Source of the DNA: Pseudomonadota bacterium
Lineage (GTDB): Bacteria > Pseudomonadota > Gammaproteobacteria > Burkholderiales > Burkholderiaceae_C
DNA length: 5,363 bases
Assembly (NCBI GenBank): GCA_023422975.1
Contig: JAFAGF010000124.1
Location: forward strand, 1 to 5,363
Reading direction: 5' to 3'
The notes beneath the pieces are model-generated. The model was not told the DNA's origin and ran no database searches. It worked only from the letters and a program-made list of their open reading frames with translations. A program made the position numbers and the translations under genes. Of this stretch, positions 5,259-5,363 are shown one piece after another; the first letter of the stretch is position 1, and each line of letters begins with the position of its first letter.

Positions 5259-5363
5259 TCATTTGGTGTGCAGTCCTTGCGGATATTGGGCGAGCAATTG
5301 CTGCTCAACGCGTGATTCCATCACGGTGCCCGGGCCGGAGGTGCTGCTGTCGCTCTTGCCGAA
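5259..5363 (-). CDS. C-terminal end of an upstream gene, possibly DNA primase (dnaG)
   Basis: An open frame enters from the right edge and ends at TGA (5261-5259), giving 34 visible residues that close with LLAQYPQGLHTK. The stretch starts with a Ser/Gly-rich linker (GKSDSSTSGPG) followed by a short helix-like segment (MESRVEQQLLAQY). No family motif is present. In many proteobacteria dnaG lies directly upstream of rpoD, in the order rpsU-dnaG-rpoD, and position and strand fit that. The identification is from synteny alone. The coding frame is supported by its being open to the edge and by the hairpins that follow the stop codon. Confidence 0.5.
   Translation of the reverse strand, partial: FGKSDSSTSGPGTVMESRVEQQLLAQYPQGLHTK

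Overview
The window looks like chromosomal DNA of a betaproteobacterium, most likely a member of the Comamonadaceae (Rhodoferax, Curvibacter or Polaromonas-like). This rests on the moderately high GC content, a primary sigma factor with the long Ala/Lys/Pro-rich N-terminal extension typical of Burkholderiales, and an intergenic inverted repeat resembling short elements I remember from that family. The placement is inference from the sequence; no search was run. I see no phage, transposon, CRISPR array, tRNA or rRNA.

Layout, left to right. (1) Minus strand, 1-520: the N-terminal part of a tandem FKBP-type peptidyl-prolyl isomerase. Domain 1 is complete, and domain 2 runs off the left edge. (2) 521-618: a short spacer with an intrinsic terminator or attenuator hairpin and other inverted repeats. 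(3) Minus strand, 619-924: a small winged-helix regulator of the HxlR type. (4) 925-1248: a divergent intergenic region with a good candidate promoter, an operator-like palindrome and a leader hairpin on the regulator side. On the other side it has a candidate -10 box, two GNRA-capped hairpins and an 11-codon mini-ORF. (5) Plus strand, 1249-2490: a complete family III (CaiB/BaiF) acyl-CoA transferase. (6) 2491-2651: a convergent spacer with a dispersed-repeat-like element and a very clean bidirectional terminator. (7) Minus strand, 2652-5126: rpoD, encoding an 824-residue primary sigma-70 factor. (8) 5127-5258: the rpoD upstream region, dense in palindromes. (9) Minus strand, 5259-5363: the last 34 codons of an upstream gene. 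Synteny suggests dnaG, but the sequence does not prove it.

The genes form no obvious single pathway. rpoD (with perhaps dnaG) is the macromolecular-synthesis block and is convergent with the CoA-transferase gene. The regulator and the FKBP gene lie in the same direction with a terminator between them. The regulator and the CoA-transferase gene are divergent, so the regulator may control either itself or the CoA-transferase gene. I found no convincing new multi-gene system. The points most worth a second look are the structured, Shine-Dalgarno-less leader of the CoA-transferase gene with its overlapping mini-ORF, the possible attenuator before the FKBP gene, the internally duplicated FKBP gene, and the histone-like tail with an AT-hook-like motif on RpoD.
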